In this document: piece by piece, positions 22,375-33,291 of the stretch
Layout of the letters: every line of letters starts with the position of its first letter
Numbering within the stretch: position 1 is the first letter of the stretch
NCBI GenBank assembly: GCA_902623785.1
Contig: CACNVG010000004.1
Span: forward strand, 1-64,000
DNA length: 64,000 bases
Source of the DNA: an uncultured Pelagibacteraceae bacterium
Lineage (GTDB): Bacteria; Pseudomonadota; Alphaproteobacteria; Pelagibacterales; Pelagibacteraceae
Direction of reading: 5' to 3'
Program-made: the position numbers and the translations under genes
Notes under the pieces: model-generated
Told to the model about the DNA's origin: nothing
Databases searched by the model: none
The model's input: the letters and a program-made list of their open reading frames with translations, nothing else

Positions 22375-22766
22375 CTTTAAATATTTTTGGTGTAGGAACA
22401 GACATTGTTAAAAATAGTCGTATAAAAAAACTTATTAAAAACAAAAAATTTATTAATAGAATATTCACATCTAGTGAAATTAAAGATTCAAAAAAAATTA
22501 ATCAGAAAGTTTTGTTTTTTTCAAAAAGATTCGCTGCTAAGGAAGCTTTCGTAAAATCTCTTGGTACTGGTTTTGCTCATAATATTAATTTTAAAGATAT
22601 AAATGTATCAAAAAAAAGAAGTGGCAAACCTCACCTTACTTTAAGCAATAAGTTAAAAGATATATTAAAAAGAAAACTTAAATTGAAAAAAGTTAAAATT
22701 TTTCTGTCATTATCAGATGAAAGAGAATATTCAGTTGCATACGTTATAACTCAAAAGATTAAATGA
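22371..22766 (+). CDS. acpS: Holo-[acyl-carrier-protein] synthase
   Basis: FGVGTDIVKNSRIKK, FAAKEAFVKSLGTGF. Confidence 0.94.
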   Translation: MTLNIFGVGTDIVKNSRIKKLIKNKKFINRIFTSSEIKDSKKINQKVLFFSKRFAAKEAFVKSLGTGFAHNINFKDINVSKKRSGKPHLTLSNKLKDILKRKLKLKKVKIFLSLSDEREYSVAYVITQKIK

Positions 22767-23488
22767 AACAAAAAATTATAGATAATATCAAAACTATTTT
22801 TTATGCTTTAGTAATTGCTATTGTAATTAGGTCTTTATTCATTCAACCTTTTTATATACCGTCATCATCAATGGAGCCTACTTTGTTGGTAGGAGATAGA
22901 ATTTTTGTAACTAAATATACTTATGGATATAGCAAGCATTCGTTTCCTTTTAGTTTAGGCCCCATTAAAAAACGTATTTTTTTTGATGAACCAGAAAGAG
23001 GGGACATTATTGTATTCAAAACTCCTGCGGATAACAGAACCGATTATATTAAAAGACTTATAGGTGGACCAGGAGACAAGATTCAATTTATAGACGGTAA
23101 TCTATATCTTAACGATGTTGAAATTCTTAAATCTAAAGTGAAGTTAGAAAATGAAATATATTGTGGTGGTGAAGTTTTAGAAACAAATCTTTTTGAAGAA
23201 AAAATAGAAAATAAAAAATATTTAACTGCTTATAATAATTTTGGATCGTATCAAAATTCAGATGAATTTGTTGTACCTGATAATCATTATTTTTTTTTAG
23301 GAGACAATAGAGATTGTTCAAAGGATAGCCGATTTTTAACAAGTGTTGGCTATGTACACCGCGATAATATTGTTGGTAAGGCTAGATTTATTTTTTTTTC
23401 AACAGACAAAAAAATAGGAAGATTTATTGAAATTTGGAAATGGAATAAAAGTTTTAGATTAGACAGATTCTTTAAAAAAATTAAATAA
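22763..23488 (+). CDS. lepB: Signal peptidase I
   Basis: IPSSSMEPTLLVGDRIFVTKYTYG, YIKRLIGGPGD, FFLGDNRDCSKDSR. Confidence 0.95.
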   Translation: MKQKIIDNIKTIFYALVIAIVIRSLFIQPFYIPSSSMEPTLLVGDRIFVTKYTYGYSKHSFPFSLGPIKKRIFFDEPERGDIIVFKTPADNRTDYIKRLIGGPGDKIQFIDGNLYLNDVEILKSKVKLENEIYCGGEVLETNLFEEKIENKKYLTAYNNFGSYQNSDEFVVPDNHYFFLGDNRDCSKDSRFLTSVGYVHRDNIVGKARFIFFSTDKKIGRFIEIWKWNKSFRLDRFFKKIK

Positions 23489-24150
23489 TGAAAAAAAATA
23501 TAAGTTCTTTTGAAAAAATAATAGGTGTTAAATTTAAAAATCAAAATCTCCTACTACAAAGCCTAACACATAAAAGTAATAATCCACTTAATAACAATGA
23601 AAAATTAGAATTTTTAGGTGATAGAGTATTAGGATTAGTTATATCAAAAAATTTATATAAATTATTTCCAAATGATAAAGAAGGAGATCTTGATAAAAAA
23701 TTGGCATCATTAGTTAATAGGAAAAGATGTGTTGAAATTTCTAATTATTTATCTTTAAAGGATTATGTTTTAGTAGGAGACAACAAAGAAAATTTAAAAA
23801 TAGAGAATAAAATTTTAGCAGATACAGTTGAATCAATAGTTGGTGCCTTGTATTTAGATCAAGGATTAGAAGTAACTGAAAAATTCATTTTAAATTACTG
23901 GAAAAGATTTCTAAATGAAAAATTAACAATTTATAGAGATCCAAAAACAATGCTTCAAGAATATTCTCTTAAATTGTATAAAACTCTCCCAGTTTATAAT
24001 GTAATAGAAAACAAAGGGCCAAGACATAAACCTGTTATAAAAGTTTCAGTCAAAATAAAAAATTCAAAAAAATATTTGGGAATTGGTAATTCTAAAAAAG
24101 AAGCCGAACAGAAAGCTGCTTTAAAATTATTGGATACTTTTAAAAAATGA
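23488..24150 (+). CDS. rnc: Ribonuclease III
   Basis: NNEKLEFLGDRVLGLVIS, ADTVESIVGALYLDQG, C-terminal dsRBD. Confidence 0.95.
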   Translation: MKKNISSFEKIIGVKFKNQNLLLQSLTHKSNNPLNNNEKLEFLGDRVLGLVISKNLYKLFPNDKEGDLDKKLASLVNRKRCVEISNYLSLKDYVLVGDNKENLKIENKILADTVESIVGALYLDQGLEVTEKFILNYWKRFLNEKLTIYRDPKTMLQEYSLKLYKTLPVYNVIENKGPRHKPVIKVSVKIKNSKKYLGIGNSKKEAEQKAALKLLDTFKK

Positions 24151-24827
24151 ATTGGACAGATACAGGTATTTTGTTGTCAAAGAATAAATTTCAAGAAAAT
24201 TCAACTATTGTTAATTTTTATACTAAAAATCACGGTAAATGCTCAGGTATTATTTTTGGAGCATCATCAAAAAAAATCAAAAATTATTTACAAATTGGTA
24301 ATGAACTTCATTTAAATTATAATTCAAAAACTGATGATAGTTTTGGTTATTTTCAAGTTGAAATTTTAAAAGTAAACACTCCAATATTTTTCACAGAAAA
24401 AAGATCTATGTATTGCATTAATGCAGCATTAAATTTAGTAAAATTACTAACTGTGGAAAATCAAGAGAATATATCAATTTATGAGCTGGTTCATAAGTTG
24501 TTTTCAATTTTAGAAAAAGAAGATTGGTATATTAATTATATTTTTTGGGAACTTGATTTTCTAAGATTGATTGGTTTTGACTTAAATGTAAAGAAATATG
24601 CAAAAAAAGAGTCCAATGGAAAGGATGAATTTTTTATTACTACAAATCTAAAAAAAATTAAAGTTCCTAATTTTCTTATTTCCAAAAGAGGAGATAATGT
24701 AAATAATCAAGATATTATAGACGGTTTGAATCTTATAAGTGAGTATTTACAAACAAATCTTTTTCTACCTAACAGTATTAATTTTCCTCATCAAAGAAAA
24801 AAATTCATAGACGATTTTAAATCTTAA
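24147..24827 (+). CDS. recO: DNA repair protein RecO
   Basis: N-terminal OB-like DTGILLSKNKFQENSTIVNFYTKNHGKCSGIIFGA; downstream of rnc. Confidence 0.85.
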   Translation: MNWTDTGILLSKNKFQENSTIVNFYTKNHGKCSGIIFGASSKKIKNYLQIGNELHLNYNSKTDDSFGYFQVEILKVNTPIFFTEKRSMYCINAALNLVKLLTVENQENISIYELVHKLFSILEKEDWYINYIFWELDFLRLIGFDLNVKKYAKKESNGKDEFFITTNLKKIKVPNFLISKRGDNVNNQDIIDGLNLISEYLQTNLFLPNSINFPHQRKKFIDDFKS

Positions 24828-25825
24828 TTTTTAATAATTTTGTCTATTCTATCTGCAAAATATGAAATAATTGCATTAGCACCAGCTCTTTTAAATGACA
24901 TAAGTGTTTCATAAATAGAGTTTTCATTTATTAATCCCTTGTTAATACCATTCATTAACAAACTATATTCACCTGAAACCTGATAAGCCAAAACTGGTAT
25001 TTTAAAATTTTCTTTCACTTTTTTAATTATATCGAGGTAGGGAAGACCAGGTTTCACCATCACAAGATCTGCTCCTTCTTTAATATCTAATGCTACTTCT
25101 CTTAAAGCTTCTTCAGAATTACTGAAGTCCATCTGATATGTTTTCTTGTCACCTTTTAAAGATTTTTTAGATCCAACTGCATCTCTAAAGGGACCATAAA
25201 ACGAAGATGCGTATTTTACAGCATAAGATAATATTTTAATCTCCTTAAGTGAATTATTATCAAGCTCTTGTCTAATTTCACCAATACGCCCATCCATCAT
25301 ATCTGATGGTGCTATAACATCGCTACCCATTTGAGCTTGTAACAGAGATTGTTGAATTAATATTTCTATTGTTTCATCATTAAGAATTTTTTTATCCCTT
25401 AAAATACCATCATGTCCATGCGATGTGTAAGGATCTAAAGCAACATCAGTCATTATCCCGATTTCATTTTTGTATTTATCTTTAATTTTTCTAATAGCAT
25501 TACAAACTAAGTTATTTTCATTTAAAGCTTCACTACCATAAGAGTCTTTTAAACCAATATTTGTTTGAGGAAAAATTGCTACCATTGGAATTTTTAGTTT
25601 TAGAGCTCTATCAACAATTTGGCTAAGTTTATCTACACTATATCTGTTAACTTCAGGCATAGTTTTAATTGGAATCTTTTTATTTTTTCCCTCTGTTACA
25701 AAAATTGGTAATATGAAATCATTACTAGAAAGAGTGTTTTCTCTAACCAATCTTCTCATCCAATCAGTTTTCCTTGATCTTCTCATTCTCAATTTGGGGT
25801 ATTTACCAGTGATAATCATTCTCAA
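24824..25825 (-). CDS. hemB: Delta-aminolevulinic acid dehydratase
   Basis: DVALDPYTSHGHDG, APSDMMDGRIGEIR, VMVKPGLPYLDII. Confidence 0.95.
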   Translation of the reverse strand: MRMIITGKYPKLRMRRSRKTDWMRRLVRENTLSSNDFILPIFVTEGKNKKIPIKTMPEVNRYSVDKLSQIVDRALKLKIPMVAIFPQTNIGLKDSYGSEALNENNLVCNAIRKIKDKYKNEIGIMTDVALDPYTSHGHDGILRDKKILNDETIEILIQQSLLQAQMGSDVIAPSDMMDGRIGEIRQELDNNSLKEIKILSYAVKYASSFYGPFRDAVGSKKSLKGDKKTYQMDFSNSEEALREVALDIKEGADLVMVKPGLPYLDIIKKVKENFKIPVLAYQVSGEYSLLMNGINKGLINENSIYETLMSFKRAGANAIISYFADRIDKIIKN

Positions 25826-25894
25826 TGTTTTTTAATGCGACAATAGTAATATATATAAAATTAGTTTATAAGCTATTAATAAAAAAGTTATAAA

Positions 25895-26485
25895 ATGTCA
25901 CTATCATTTAACGATTTCCAAAAACAAGATATCAAATTTGATATTACTAAACTTCGAGAAGCTTGCACAAAAGTTTTAAACTTAAAAGGTTTTGACACAA
26001 GCCTTGGAATACCACACTTTGCAGGAATTTCATTAAATCAGATACCAGGGGATCCAGAATCAATTAAAGGAAACAATGTTCGTGGAGTATTTTGGACAAA
26101 ACCTAGCGGCGATGGAAAAGAAGTTTTAAGGGATAAAATGATTGATGAGGGGAAGTATACACAGTTTATAGATGAATATAAAGATACTTACTTTAAAACA
26201 GTTTATGAAGAATTATCAAAAAAATATAAATTAGGTCGAGTTAGATTATTGTTGAAGGAACCAAGATCAACTTTAAGTTGGCATCGTGATCCAGAGCCTA
26301 GACTTCACATACCAATTATAACAAACCCTGGATGCATAATGGTAATTGACAATGTAGCTAAACATATGCCAGCCGATGGGTCAGTTTGGATTACAAATAA
26401 TAGAAAATATCACAATGCATTTAATGGGGGTGAAGAAAATAGAATTCATCTTGTTGCTTGTGTACTTGATTACAAATTTAATTAA
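25895..26485 (+). CDS. 2OG-Fe(II)/aspartyl-asparaginyl hydroxylase-like protein
   Basis: TLSWHRDPEPRLHIPIITNPGC (HxD) and KYHNAFNGGEENRIHLVACV (distal H) cupin-type dioxygenase pattern. Confidence 0.65.
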   Translation: MSLSFNDFQKQDIKFDITKLREACTKVLNLKGFDTSLGIPHFAGISLNQIPGDPESIKGNNVRGVFWTKPSGDGKEVLRDKMIDEGKYTQFIDEYKDTYFKTVYEELSKKYKLGRVRLLLKEPRSTLSWHRDPEPRLHIPIITNPGCIMVIDNVAKHMPADGSVWITNNRKYHNAFNGGEENRIHLVACVLDYKFN

Positions 26486-26486
26486 T

Positions 26487-26915
26487 TTGAATAAAATTTA
26501 TATATCTTCAGACCACGCTGGATTTAAACTAAAAGAAAAAATAAAATATTCATTAAAAAAGAAAAAATTAAAAATTTTCGATTTAGGACCTAGTAATGAT
26601 AATTCTGTAGATTATCCAGATTTTGCAAAAAAATTAGCAAAAAGTGTTTCAAAAAGTAAAAAAAATCGTGGGATTTTGGTTTGTGGCTCAGGTGTTGGAA
26701 TGTCAATAGTCGCAAACAAGGTTAAAAATATAAGGGCCGCATTGTGTTATAGCATCGAAAATACTAAATTATCGAGATTACATAATGATGCCAATATAAT
26801 CGCTTTAGGATCGAGACTTATTAGCGCAAAATTAGCTTTAAATTGTGTTAATATTTTTTTGAAAACTAGATTCGAAAGTGGTAGACACTTGAGAAGAGTT
26901 AAAAAAATAAAATAA
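26487..26915 (+). CDS. rpiB: Ribose-5-phosphate isomerase B; TTG start proposed, trimmed from ORF 26376
   Basis: IYISSDHAGFKLKEKI, VDYPDFAKKLA, RGILVCGSGVGMSIVANKV; TTG lies 1 nt after the upstream stop. Confidence 0.85.
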   Translation: MNKIYISSDHAGFKLKEKIKYSLKKKKLKIFDLGPSNDNSVDYPDFAKKLAKSVSKSKKNRGILVCGSGVGMSIVANKVKNIRAALCYSIENTKLSRLHNDANIIALGSRLISAKLALNCVNIFLKTRFESGRHLRRVKKIK

Positions 26916-26918
26916 ATT

Positions 26919-28229
26919 ATGTCTAGTGAAGGTAAATATACAAATATAGAGTATCAAAACTTTTTTGAAAAAAACTTATCAGATACTGATCCGGAAATAT
27001 ATAAAGCTATTAATGATGAGTTAGCTAGGCAACAACAACATATTGAACTAATTGCATCAGAGAATATTGTTTCTAATGCTCTTCTAGAAGCTCAGGGATC
27101 TGTATTAACAAATAAGTATGCTGAAGGTTATCCAGGAAAAAGATATTATAACGGATGCGATCATGTTGATGTAGCTGAAAACTTAGCTAACGAAAGACTA
27201 AAAAAATTATTTAATTGTAAATTTGCTAACAGCCAACCTCACTCTGGAGCTCAAGCTAATGGTGCAGTCTTCTTAGCATTACTAAAACCTGGCGATACTA
27301 TAATGGGAATGAGTTTAAATTCTGGTGGTCACCTTACTCACGGATCAAAAGCTTCTGTATCTGGAAAATGGTTTAATGCTATTGCATATGATGTAGATAA
27401 AAAAACTGAATTATTAGATTATGAATCTATAGAGAAACTTGCTGTTGAGAATAAACCAAAACTTATAATTGCAGGTGGAAGTGCATATTCTAGACAAATA
27501 GATTTTAAAAAATTTAGAGAGATCGCAGATAAAGTAGGTGCATACTTTATGGTAGATATGGCGCACTTTTCTGGTTTAGTTGCAGGTAAAGGTTATCCAA
27601 ATCCAGTAGAGTATGCTGATGTTGTTACTTCAACAACTCATAAAGTTTTTAGAAGTGCACGTGGTGGAATTATTCTAACTAATAATGAAGCTTTGTCTAA
27701 AAAATTTAATTCTGCAGTTTTCCCAGGTTATCAAGGTGGACCTTTGATGCACATAATTGCTGCAAAAGCAGTTGGGTTCCTTGAAGCATTAAAACCAGAA
27801 TTTAGAAATTATATTTCAAATGTAATGGCAAATGCAAAAATTTTAGCTGAGACATTAAAAAATAATGGTTTTAAAATATATTCAGGCGGAACTGATACAC
27901 ATTTAATGTTAGTAGACTTAAGGCCATTCAATGTAAAAGGAAATATTGCAGCAGATAGTTTATGTAGAGCTAACATAACATGTAATAAAAATGGAATTCC
28001 ATATGATACAGAAAGCCCAATGATAACATCTGGTATAAGATTAGGGACACAAGCTGCTACTACAAGAGGGTTTGGCTTAGATGAATTTAAAAAAGTAGGT
28101 GAACTAATAACCAAAACAATTAAAGGTTTATCAGCAAATCCAGATGATAATTCGAAAGTTGAAGCAGAAGTAAGAGAAGAAGTGATTTCACTGTGCTCTA
28201 AATTTCCGATTTATAAAAACTTAAAATAG
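26919..28229 (+). CDS. glyA: Serine hydroxymethyltransferase
   Basis: [43 protein letters not shown]. Confidence 0.97.
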   Translation: MSSEGKYTNIEYQNFFEKNLSDTDPEIYKAINDELARQQQHIELIASENIVSNALLEAQGSVLTNKYAEGYPGKRYYNGCDHVDVAENLANERLKKLFNCKFANSQPHSGAQANGAVFLALLKPGDTIMGMSLNSGGHLTHGSKASVSGKWFNAIAYDVDKKTELLDYESIEKLAVENKPKLIIAGGSAYSRQIDFKKFREIADKVGAYFMVDMAHFSGLVAGKGYPNPVEYADVVTSTTHKVFRSARGGIILTNNEALSKKFNSAVFPGYQGGPLMHIIAAKAVGFLEALKPEFRNYISNVMANAKILAETLKNNGFKIYSGGTDTHLMLVDLRPFNVKGNIAADSLCRANITCNKNGIPYDTESPMITSGIRLGTQAATTRGFGLDEFKKVGELITKTIKGLSANPDDNSKVEAEVREEVISLCSKFPIYKNLK

Positions 28230-28232
28230 TAA

Positions 28233-28691
28233 ATGATTTGTCCAATTTGTAAAAAAGGTGAAACATCGGTTGTGGATTCACGTCCAACTGAAGACGGCAC
28301 AACTATTAGACGTAGAAGATTATGTATTTGTGGTGAAAGATTTACCACTTTTGAAAGAATTCAATTTAGAGAATTAATGGTAGTTAAAAAAAATGGAAGA
28401 AAGTCTCCATTTGATAGAGATAAATTATCAAAGTCAATTTATATCGCTTTAAAAAAAAGACCCATTGACACTGACACAGTTGAAAAATTTATAACAAATA
28501 TTTCTCGAGCCCTTGAAGAAATAGGTCAAAATGAAATTTCTTCTAATGCAATTGGAAAAATGGTTATGGATGGTTTAAAAAATTTAGACCCAGTAGCTTA
28601 TGTAAGATTTGCATCTGTTTATAGAAATTTTAGAGAAGAAAAAGACTTTGTACAATTTGTAGACAAAATAGATGTCTTCAAAAAAAGATAA
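28233..28691 (+). CDS. nrdR: Transcriptional repressor NrdR
   Basis: [41 protein letters not shown]. Confidence 0.96.
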   Translation: MICPICKKGETSVVDSRPTEDGTTIRRRRLCICGERFTTFERIQFRELMVVKKNGRKSPFDRDKLSKSIYIALKKRPIDTDTVEKFITNISRALEEIGQNEISSNAIGKMVMDGLKNLDPVAYVRFASVYRNFREEKDFVQFVDKIDVFKKR

Positions 28692-29754
28692 GCTCTATTT
28701 AAATTTAGCTTTGAATTTAGCAAAAAATATGGAGGGTTTAACAGGGACAAATCCTTCTGTTGGAAGTGTTCTTGTTAAAAATGATGAGGTTATTTCGTTA
28801 GCTTCCACAGGTTATAATGGAACACCTCATTCTGAGTTTAGTTTATTAAATAAAATTGACAAAAAAATAACCAAGGGCTCATCTCTTTATGTAACTTTAG
28901 AACCTTGTAGTCATTATGGAAAAACACCGCCTTGCACTAACATTATAATAGATAAAAAGATTTCCAGGCTTGTTTTTGGTGTTCATGACATTGATGAAAG
29001 ATCTTCAAAAAGAGCCAAACAAATTTTGAAATTGAAAAAAATTAAAGTTAAAAATATTAATGTACCTAAGATAAATGAATTTTATAAACCTTATATTTTT
29101 CAAAGAAAATATAAACAACCTTATGTAGTGGGAAAAATAGCATGCTCAAAAGATTTTTTTATTAAAAGTTCTAAATCAAAATATATTTCTAATACCTATA
29201 CTCAATCTTTTTCTCATCATCTCAGATATAAAAATCAAGCTATATTAGTTACTTATAAGACGATTAACGAAGACAATCCATTTTTGGATTGTAGATTATC
29301 TGGTTTAAATGACTATTCACCAATAAAAGTTATTATAGACAAAAATTTAAAAGTAAAAAAAAATGCAAATATTTTCAAATCAAAGAATAATAAAATAATT
29401 ATTTTATATAATTCAGGTGATAAAAAAAAGATAAAGTTTTTTAAGAGTAAAAAAGCAAAACTAATCAATATTAAACTTCAAAAAAATGGTGAATTTGACT
29501 TAAAAAAAGTTATGTTGATTTTATACCAAAACAATATTCGTTTTTTATTAGTTGAGGGCGGAAATCAGTTTACAAACAGAATGCTGGATAAAAATTTATT
29601 TAATGAATTTTATTTAATAAAAACAGATAATAAATTGAGACAATCTGGTAAATTAAACATTAAAAAAATTGTTTATAAATTATCAAAAAAATTTAAAATT
29701 AAGAGTAATATCAATCAGTATTTTGATAAAAATAGAATTACAAGATTTATTTAA
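28672..29754 (+). CDS. ribD: Bifunctional riboflavin deaminase/reductase
   Basis: [35 protein letters not shown]-terminal reductase domain. Confidence 0.93.
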   Translation: MSSKKDKLYLNLALNLAKNMEGLTGTNPSVGSVLVKNDEVISLASTGYNGTPHSEFSLLNKIDKKITKGSSLYVTLEPCSHYGKTPPCTNIIIDKKISRLVFGVHDIDERSSKRAKQILKLKKIKVKNINVPKINEFYKPYIFQRKYKQPYVVGKIACSKDFFIKSSKSKYISNTYTQSFSHHLRYKNQAILVTYKTINEDNPFLDCRLSGLNDYSPIKVIIDKNLKVKKNANIFKSKNNKIIILYNSGDKKKIKFFKSKKAKLINIKLQKNGEFDLKKVMLILYQNNIRFLLVEGGNQFTNRMLDKNLFNEFYLIKTDNKLRQSGKLNIKKIVYKLSKKFKIKSNINQYFDKNRITRFI

Positions 29755-29757
29755 AAA

Positions 29758-30354
29758 ATGTTTAACGGAATTATATATCAACAGGGAACTGTATCGAAAT
29801 TTTCGAAATTAAATGCAGGGACAAAAATATTTATAAAGAGCAAGCTTAAATTAGACCAAAAAAATATTGGTTCATCCATTGCATGTGATGGTGTTTGCCT
29901 TACATTGGTTTCCAAAAGAAAAGACTTATTAGAATTTTATCTATCCAAAGAAAGTATTAACAAATCAAAGTTTAAGTATCTCAAAATTGGTCAAAAGATA
30001 AATCTTGAACTGCCTTTAAAATATGGTCAAGATATTTCAGGTCATATATGCCAAGGCCATGTTGATTGTACTTCTCTATTAAAAAAAAGTAAAAAAGTGG
30101 GTAAATCAATTGTACTAGAATTTAAAATTGAAAATAAATTTTCAAAATATTTAATACCTAAAGCTTCAATACTTATAAATGGTGTATCGCTTACAATATC
30201 AAAAATAAAAGGTAATAACTTTCAAATTTGGTGCATTCCGCATACCTTAAAACTTACTAATTTATCAAGTTTAAAGGTTAATGATATTGTTAATATTGAA
30301 ATAGATATTCTTTCAAAATATGTAAAAAAATTTTATGAAAACAAAAAAGTTTAG
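29758..30354 (+). CDS. ribE: Riboflavin synthase
   Basis: MFNGIIYQQGTV, IACDGVCLTLV, GQDISGHICQGHVDC duplicated lumazine-binding domain. Confidence 0.93.
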   Translation: MFNGIIYQQGTVSKFSKLNAGTKIFIKSKLKLDQKNIGSSIACDGVCLTLVSKRKDLLEFYLSKESINKSKFKYLKIGQKINLELPLKYGQDISGHICQGHVDCTSLLKKSKKVGKSIVLEFKIENKFSKYLIPKASILINGVSLTISKIKGNNFQIWCIPHTLKLTNLSSLKVNDIVNIEIDILSKYVKKFYENKKV

Positions 30355-31438
30355 CTCTGTAGAAAACATTATTCGTAAAGCCAAAAAAGGTGAAATGTAT
30401 ATCCTTGTAGATGATGAAAATAGAGAAAATGAAGGAGATTTAGTGATACCAGCTTCAAATGTTTCTCCAAAAAAAATTAATTTTATGGCTAAATATGGAA
30501 GAGGATTAATTTGTTTAGCGTTAACGAACAAGCAAGCTAAAAAATTAAATCTTTCTCTCATGTCTCCAATTAATAAATCAAGAAACCAAACAGCTTTTAC
30601 AATTTCAATAGAAGCCAAAAGAGGTGTCACGACTGGTATTTCTGCTAAAGATAGGTCTTTAACAATTAGAACAGCAATAAAAACAAATGTTAAAAAAAAG
30701 GATATAGTTTCGCCAGGACATATATTTCCAATCATCTCAAAAGATGGTGGAGTTTTAGTAAGAGCAGGCCACACAGAAGCATCAGTTGATATTTCAAAAC
30801 TAGCCAAAAAAAATCCTTCGGCTGTTATATGTGAAATAATGAACGATAAAGGGGTAATGACAAAAGGCAAAGAGCTTTTTGATTTCGCAAATAAACATAA
30901 ATTGGCGATAGCAAAAATAGAAGATTTAATTTCTTATAGATTAAAGAATGAAAAACTAGTTAAACTTAAGAAGACAGATAAGATTATTATTAAGAATAAA
31001 AAATATCAGATTAAAATTTTTGAAAATCAGTTAGATGGTTCTGAACATTTTGCATTAATAAAAGGTAAAATTAGTCCGAGTAAAAATACTCGAGTTAGAG
31101 TTATATCTTCTAATTTGGTTGAAAGTTATTTGCTAGGAAAAAGATTGCCTAATTCATTTAATAATACATTGGATTATTTTAAAGATTACAATAATTGTAT
31201 ATTAGTTTTTATAAGAGACTCTAATTTAAAATCTGTATCTTCTACTTTAAGAGACTTTAAATCTGATAAAAAAAATAAAATAGGCACCGATAAACTAATT
31301 AGAAACTACGGTATTGGGGCCCAAATAATAAAAGCCTTAAGAGTTAAAAATATGATATTAGTTACTAGATCGCCAAAAAAAGTTATTGGTTTAGAAGGTT
31401 TTGGAATTAAAATTACTAAACAAGAAATTTTAAAATGA
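30335..31438 (+). CDS. ribB: 3,4-dihydroxy-2-butanone-4-phosphate synthase with degenerate GTP cyclohydrolase II-like domain
   Basis: RibB motifs YILVDDENRENEGDLVIPA, GHIFPI, RAGHTEASVDI; RibA half lacks the Cys zinc motif. Confidence 0.9.
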   Translation: MKTKKFSSVENIIRKAKKGEMYILVDDENRENEGDLVIPASNVSPKKINFMAKYGRGLICLALTNKQAKKLNLSLMSPINKSRNQTAFTISIEAKRGVTTGISAKDRSLTIRTAIKTNVKKKDIVSPGHIFPIISKDGGVLVRAGHTEASVDISKLAKKNPSAVICEIMNDKGVMTKGKELFDFANKHKLAIAKIEDLISYRLKNEKLVKLKKTDKIIIKNKKYQIKIFENQLDGSEHFALIKGKISPSKNTRVRVISSNLVESYLLGKRLPNSFNNTLDYFKDYNNCILVFIRDSNLKSVSSTLRDFKSDKKNKIGTDKLIRNYGIGAQIIKALRVKNMILVTRSPKKVIGLEGFGIKITKQEILK

Positions 31439-31848
31439 AAAAAATTTGTATAGTAGCATCGAAATATTACGAAGACATTATAAATATGTTAATTGATGGA
31501 GCAAATGAAGCTATTAATAATCATAAAAAAAAAATTAAAACAAATATTATTTATGTGCCAGGTGTTTTTGAAATACCTCATGTGATATCAAAAAATGTGA
31601 AAAAATTTGATGCTTTTATAGCGCTAGGATGCGTTATCAAAGGAGAGACACCTCATTTTGATTTTATTAGTAAATCTTCAATAGACGCTATAATGAAATT
31701 ATCAGTTGAAAGTAAAAAACCAATAGGAAACGGAATTTTAACTTGCTTAAATAAAGTCCAGGCAGTTGAACGAGCAGATAAATCAAATAAAAATAAAGGT
31801 AAAGAAGCTGCAGATGCAGCAATTGAACTTTTGATTGGCGATAATTAA
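31435..31848 (+). CDS. ribH: 6,7-dimethyl-8-ribityllumazine synthase
   Basis: YVPGVFEIPHVI, ALGCVIKGETPHFDFIS. Confidence 0.94.
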   Translation: MKKICIVASKYYEDIINMLIDGANEAINNHKKKIKTNIIYVPGVFEIPHVISKNVKKFDAFIALGCVIKGETPHFDFISKSSIDAIMKLSVESKKPIGNGILTCLNKVQAVERADKSNKNKGKEAADAAIELLIGDN

Positions 31849-32248
31849 AAAAATGCAGCCTCAATATAGTCCAAAAAACAATCCTAGAGTAATTATAATT
31901 CAAAAATTATATGGAAAATTCTTTAACAAAGAAGAGGAATTAACGTTTCCTAAACACAGATTTAAAAAATTTATAAAAGATGTTGTAAAGGGCACAATTG
32001 AGCGAGACGAAGTCATCGATAATGAAATTCAAATTCATTTAGAAAATGATATTAAACTTAAAAAACTTGATAAGATTTTCATAATAATAATTAAAAGTGC
32101 TATTTTCGAATTTTTATATAAACCTAATGTTTCATCAAAAATAATCATCAAAGAGTATCTAAATGCATCTAATTATTTTATAGATTTATCACAAACCAAG
32201 TATCTTAATGCATTACTAGACAAAATATCAAATAAGATAAGAGCTTAA
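31835..32248 (+). CDS. nusB: Transcription antitermination factor NusB
   Basis: NusB-like helical protein between ribH and thiL (conserved synteny). Confidence 0.8.
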   Translation: MAIIKKMQPQYSPKNNPRVIIIQKLYGKFFNKEEELTFPKHRFKKFIKDVVKGTIERDEVIDNEIQIHLENDIKLKKLDKIFIIIIKSAIFEFLYKPNVSSKIIIKEYLNASNYFIDLSQTKYLNALLDKISNKIRA

Positions 32249-33211
32249 ATGAATGAAGTTCAATTAATTGACAAGTATCTTAAAAGATTAACAAAAAAAA
32301 ATAGCTCATCTCAAGGTTTAAATGATGATATTTTTTTTGATAAGTCTAAAAAACTAGCAATATCAATTGATACTTATGTTGAAAAAGTACATTTTCCAAA
32401 TTTTAAATCTCCAGATCTTGTAATCAAGAAAGTTTTAAGATCATCACTATCAGATTTAATTTGCAAGGGTGTTAAACCTAAATATTATTTTCTTTCTGCA
32501 AGTGGTAATTCAAAATCTTTTTCCAAAAAAAATTTAAAGAAAATTTCAAATTCTTTATCCTCAGAACAGAAAAGATTTAATATTGAATTATCTGGTGGTG
32601 ATACTGTTAATTCTAGTATTAACTCTTTTACTTGCTGTGTTGTGGGATTTTCGAAAAATATAGTTAAAAGACATAACTCTAAGATCGGAGACGACATTTA
32701 TATTACTGGATATCTAGGTGATAGCTATTTAGGTCTTCAAATTTTGAAGAAAAAGATTTCATTATCAAGCAATTTAAGAAAATATTTCATTTCAAAATAC
32801 TATATGCCATCAATTAATCTAAAGATGATAGATTTTTTACATAAATTTGCAAGTACTACCATTGATATATCTGATGGACTTTTAATTGACCTGGATAAAA
32901 TGATAAAACAACAAAAATATGGTTTTGAAATTAGATTAGACGACATTAATATATCAAACCAACTGAAAAATTTTTTAAGCAAAAATAAGAGATTTAAAAT
33001 TGAAAATACAATTTTTAATGGTGACGATTATGAAATTATTTTTACCTCTCATAAAAAAAACCGATCTTTAATTAATAAGTATGCTAAAAACGAAAATTTA
33101 AAAATTCAAAGAATCGGCGAAATTTTAAAAAAACATCAAGATTCCTGTATTTTGAAAGGTAATCAGAAGTTTAAAATAAACAAAAACCTTGGTTATACTC
33201 ATCGATTTTAA
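32249..33211 (+). CDS. thiL: Thiamine-monophosphate kinase
   Basis: VLRSSLSDLICKGVKPKYYFLS, GGDTVNS, DISDGLLIDLDKM. Confidence 0.88.
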   Translation: MNEVQLIDKYLKRLTKKNSSSQGLNDDIFFDKSKKLAISIDTYVEKVHFPNFKSPDLVIKKVLRSSLSDLICKGVKPKYYFLSASGNSKSFSKKNLKKISNSLSSEQKRFNIELSGGDTVNSSINSFTCCVVGFSKNIVKRHNSKIGDDIYITGYLGDSYLGLQILKKKISLSSNLRKYFISKYYMPSINLKMIDFLHKFASTTIDISDGLLIDLDKMIKQQKYGFEIRLDDINISNQLKNFLSKNKRFKIENTIFNGDDYEIIFTSHKKNRSLINKYAKNENLKIQRIGEILKKHQDSCILKGNQKFKINKNLGYTHRF

Positions 33212-33291
33212 CTAATATTATATTGCCTTTTACACTTATTTTTGTAATGTCCATTTTTTTAAAATAGAAACTTTTATTACATAAGGAAATT

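Noticed and set aside
22763-22860. Glycine or other common SAR11 riboswitches in the short gaps of the housekeeping operons
   Set aside because: Most genes overlap or are separated by a few nt, leaving no room for an aptamer; only the metY and ogt leaders are long enough to consider.
30313-30870. 185-aa minus-strand ORF inside ribB
   Set aside because: Antisense to a well-supported gene with no recognisable protein features; a by-product of AT-rich codon usage.
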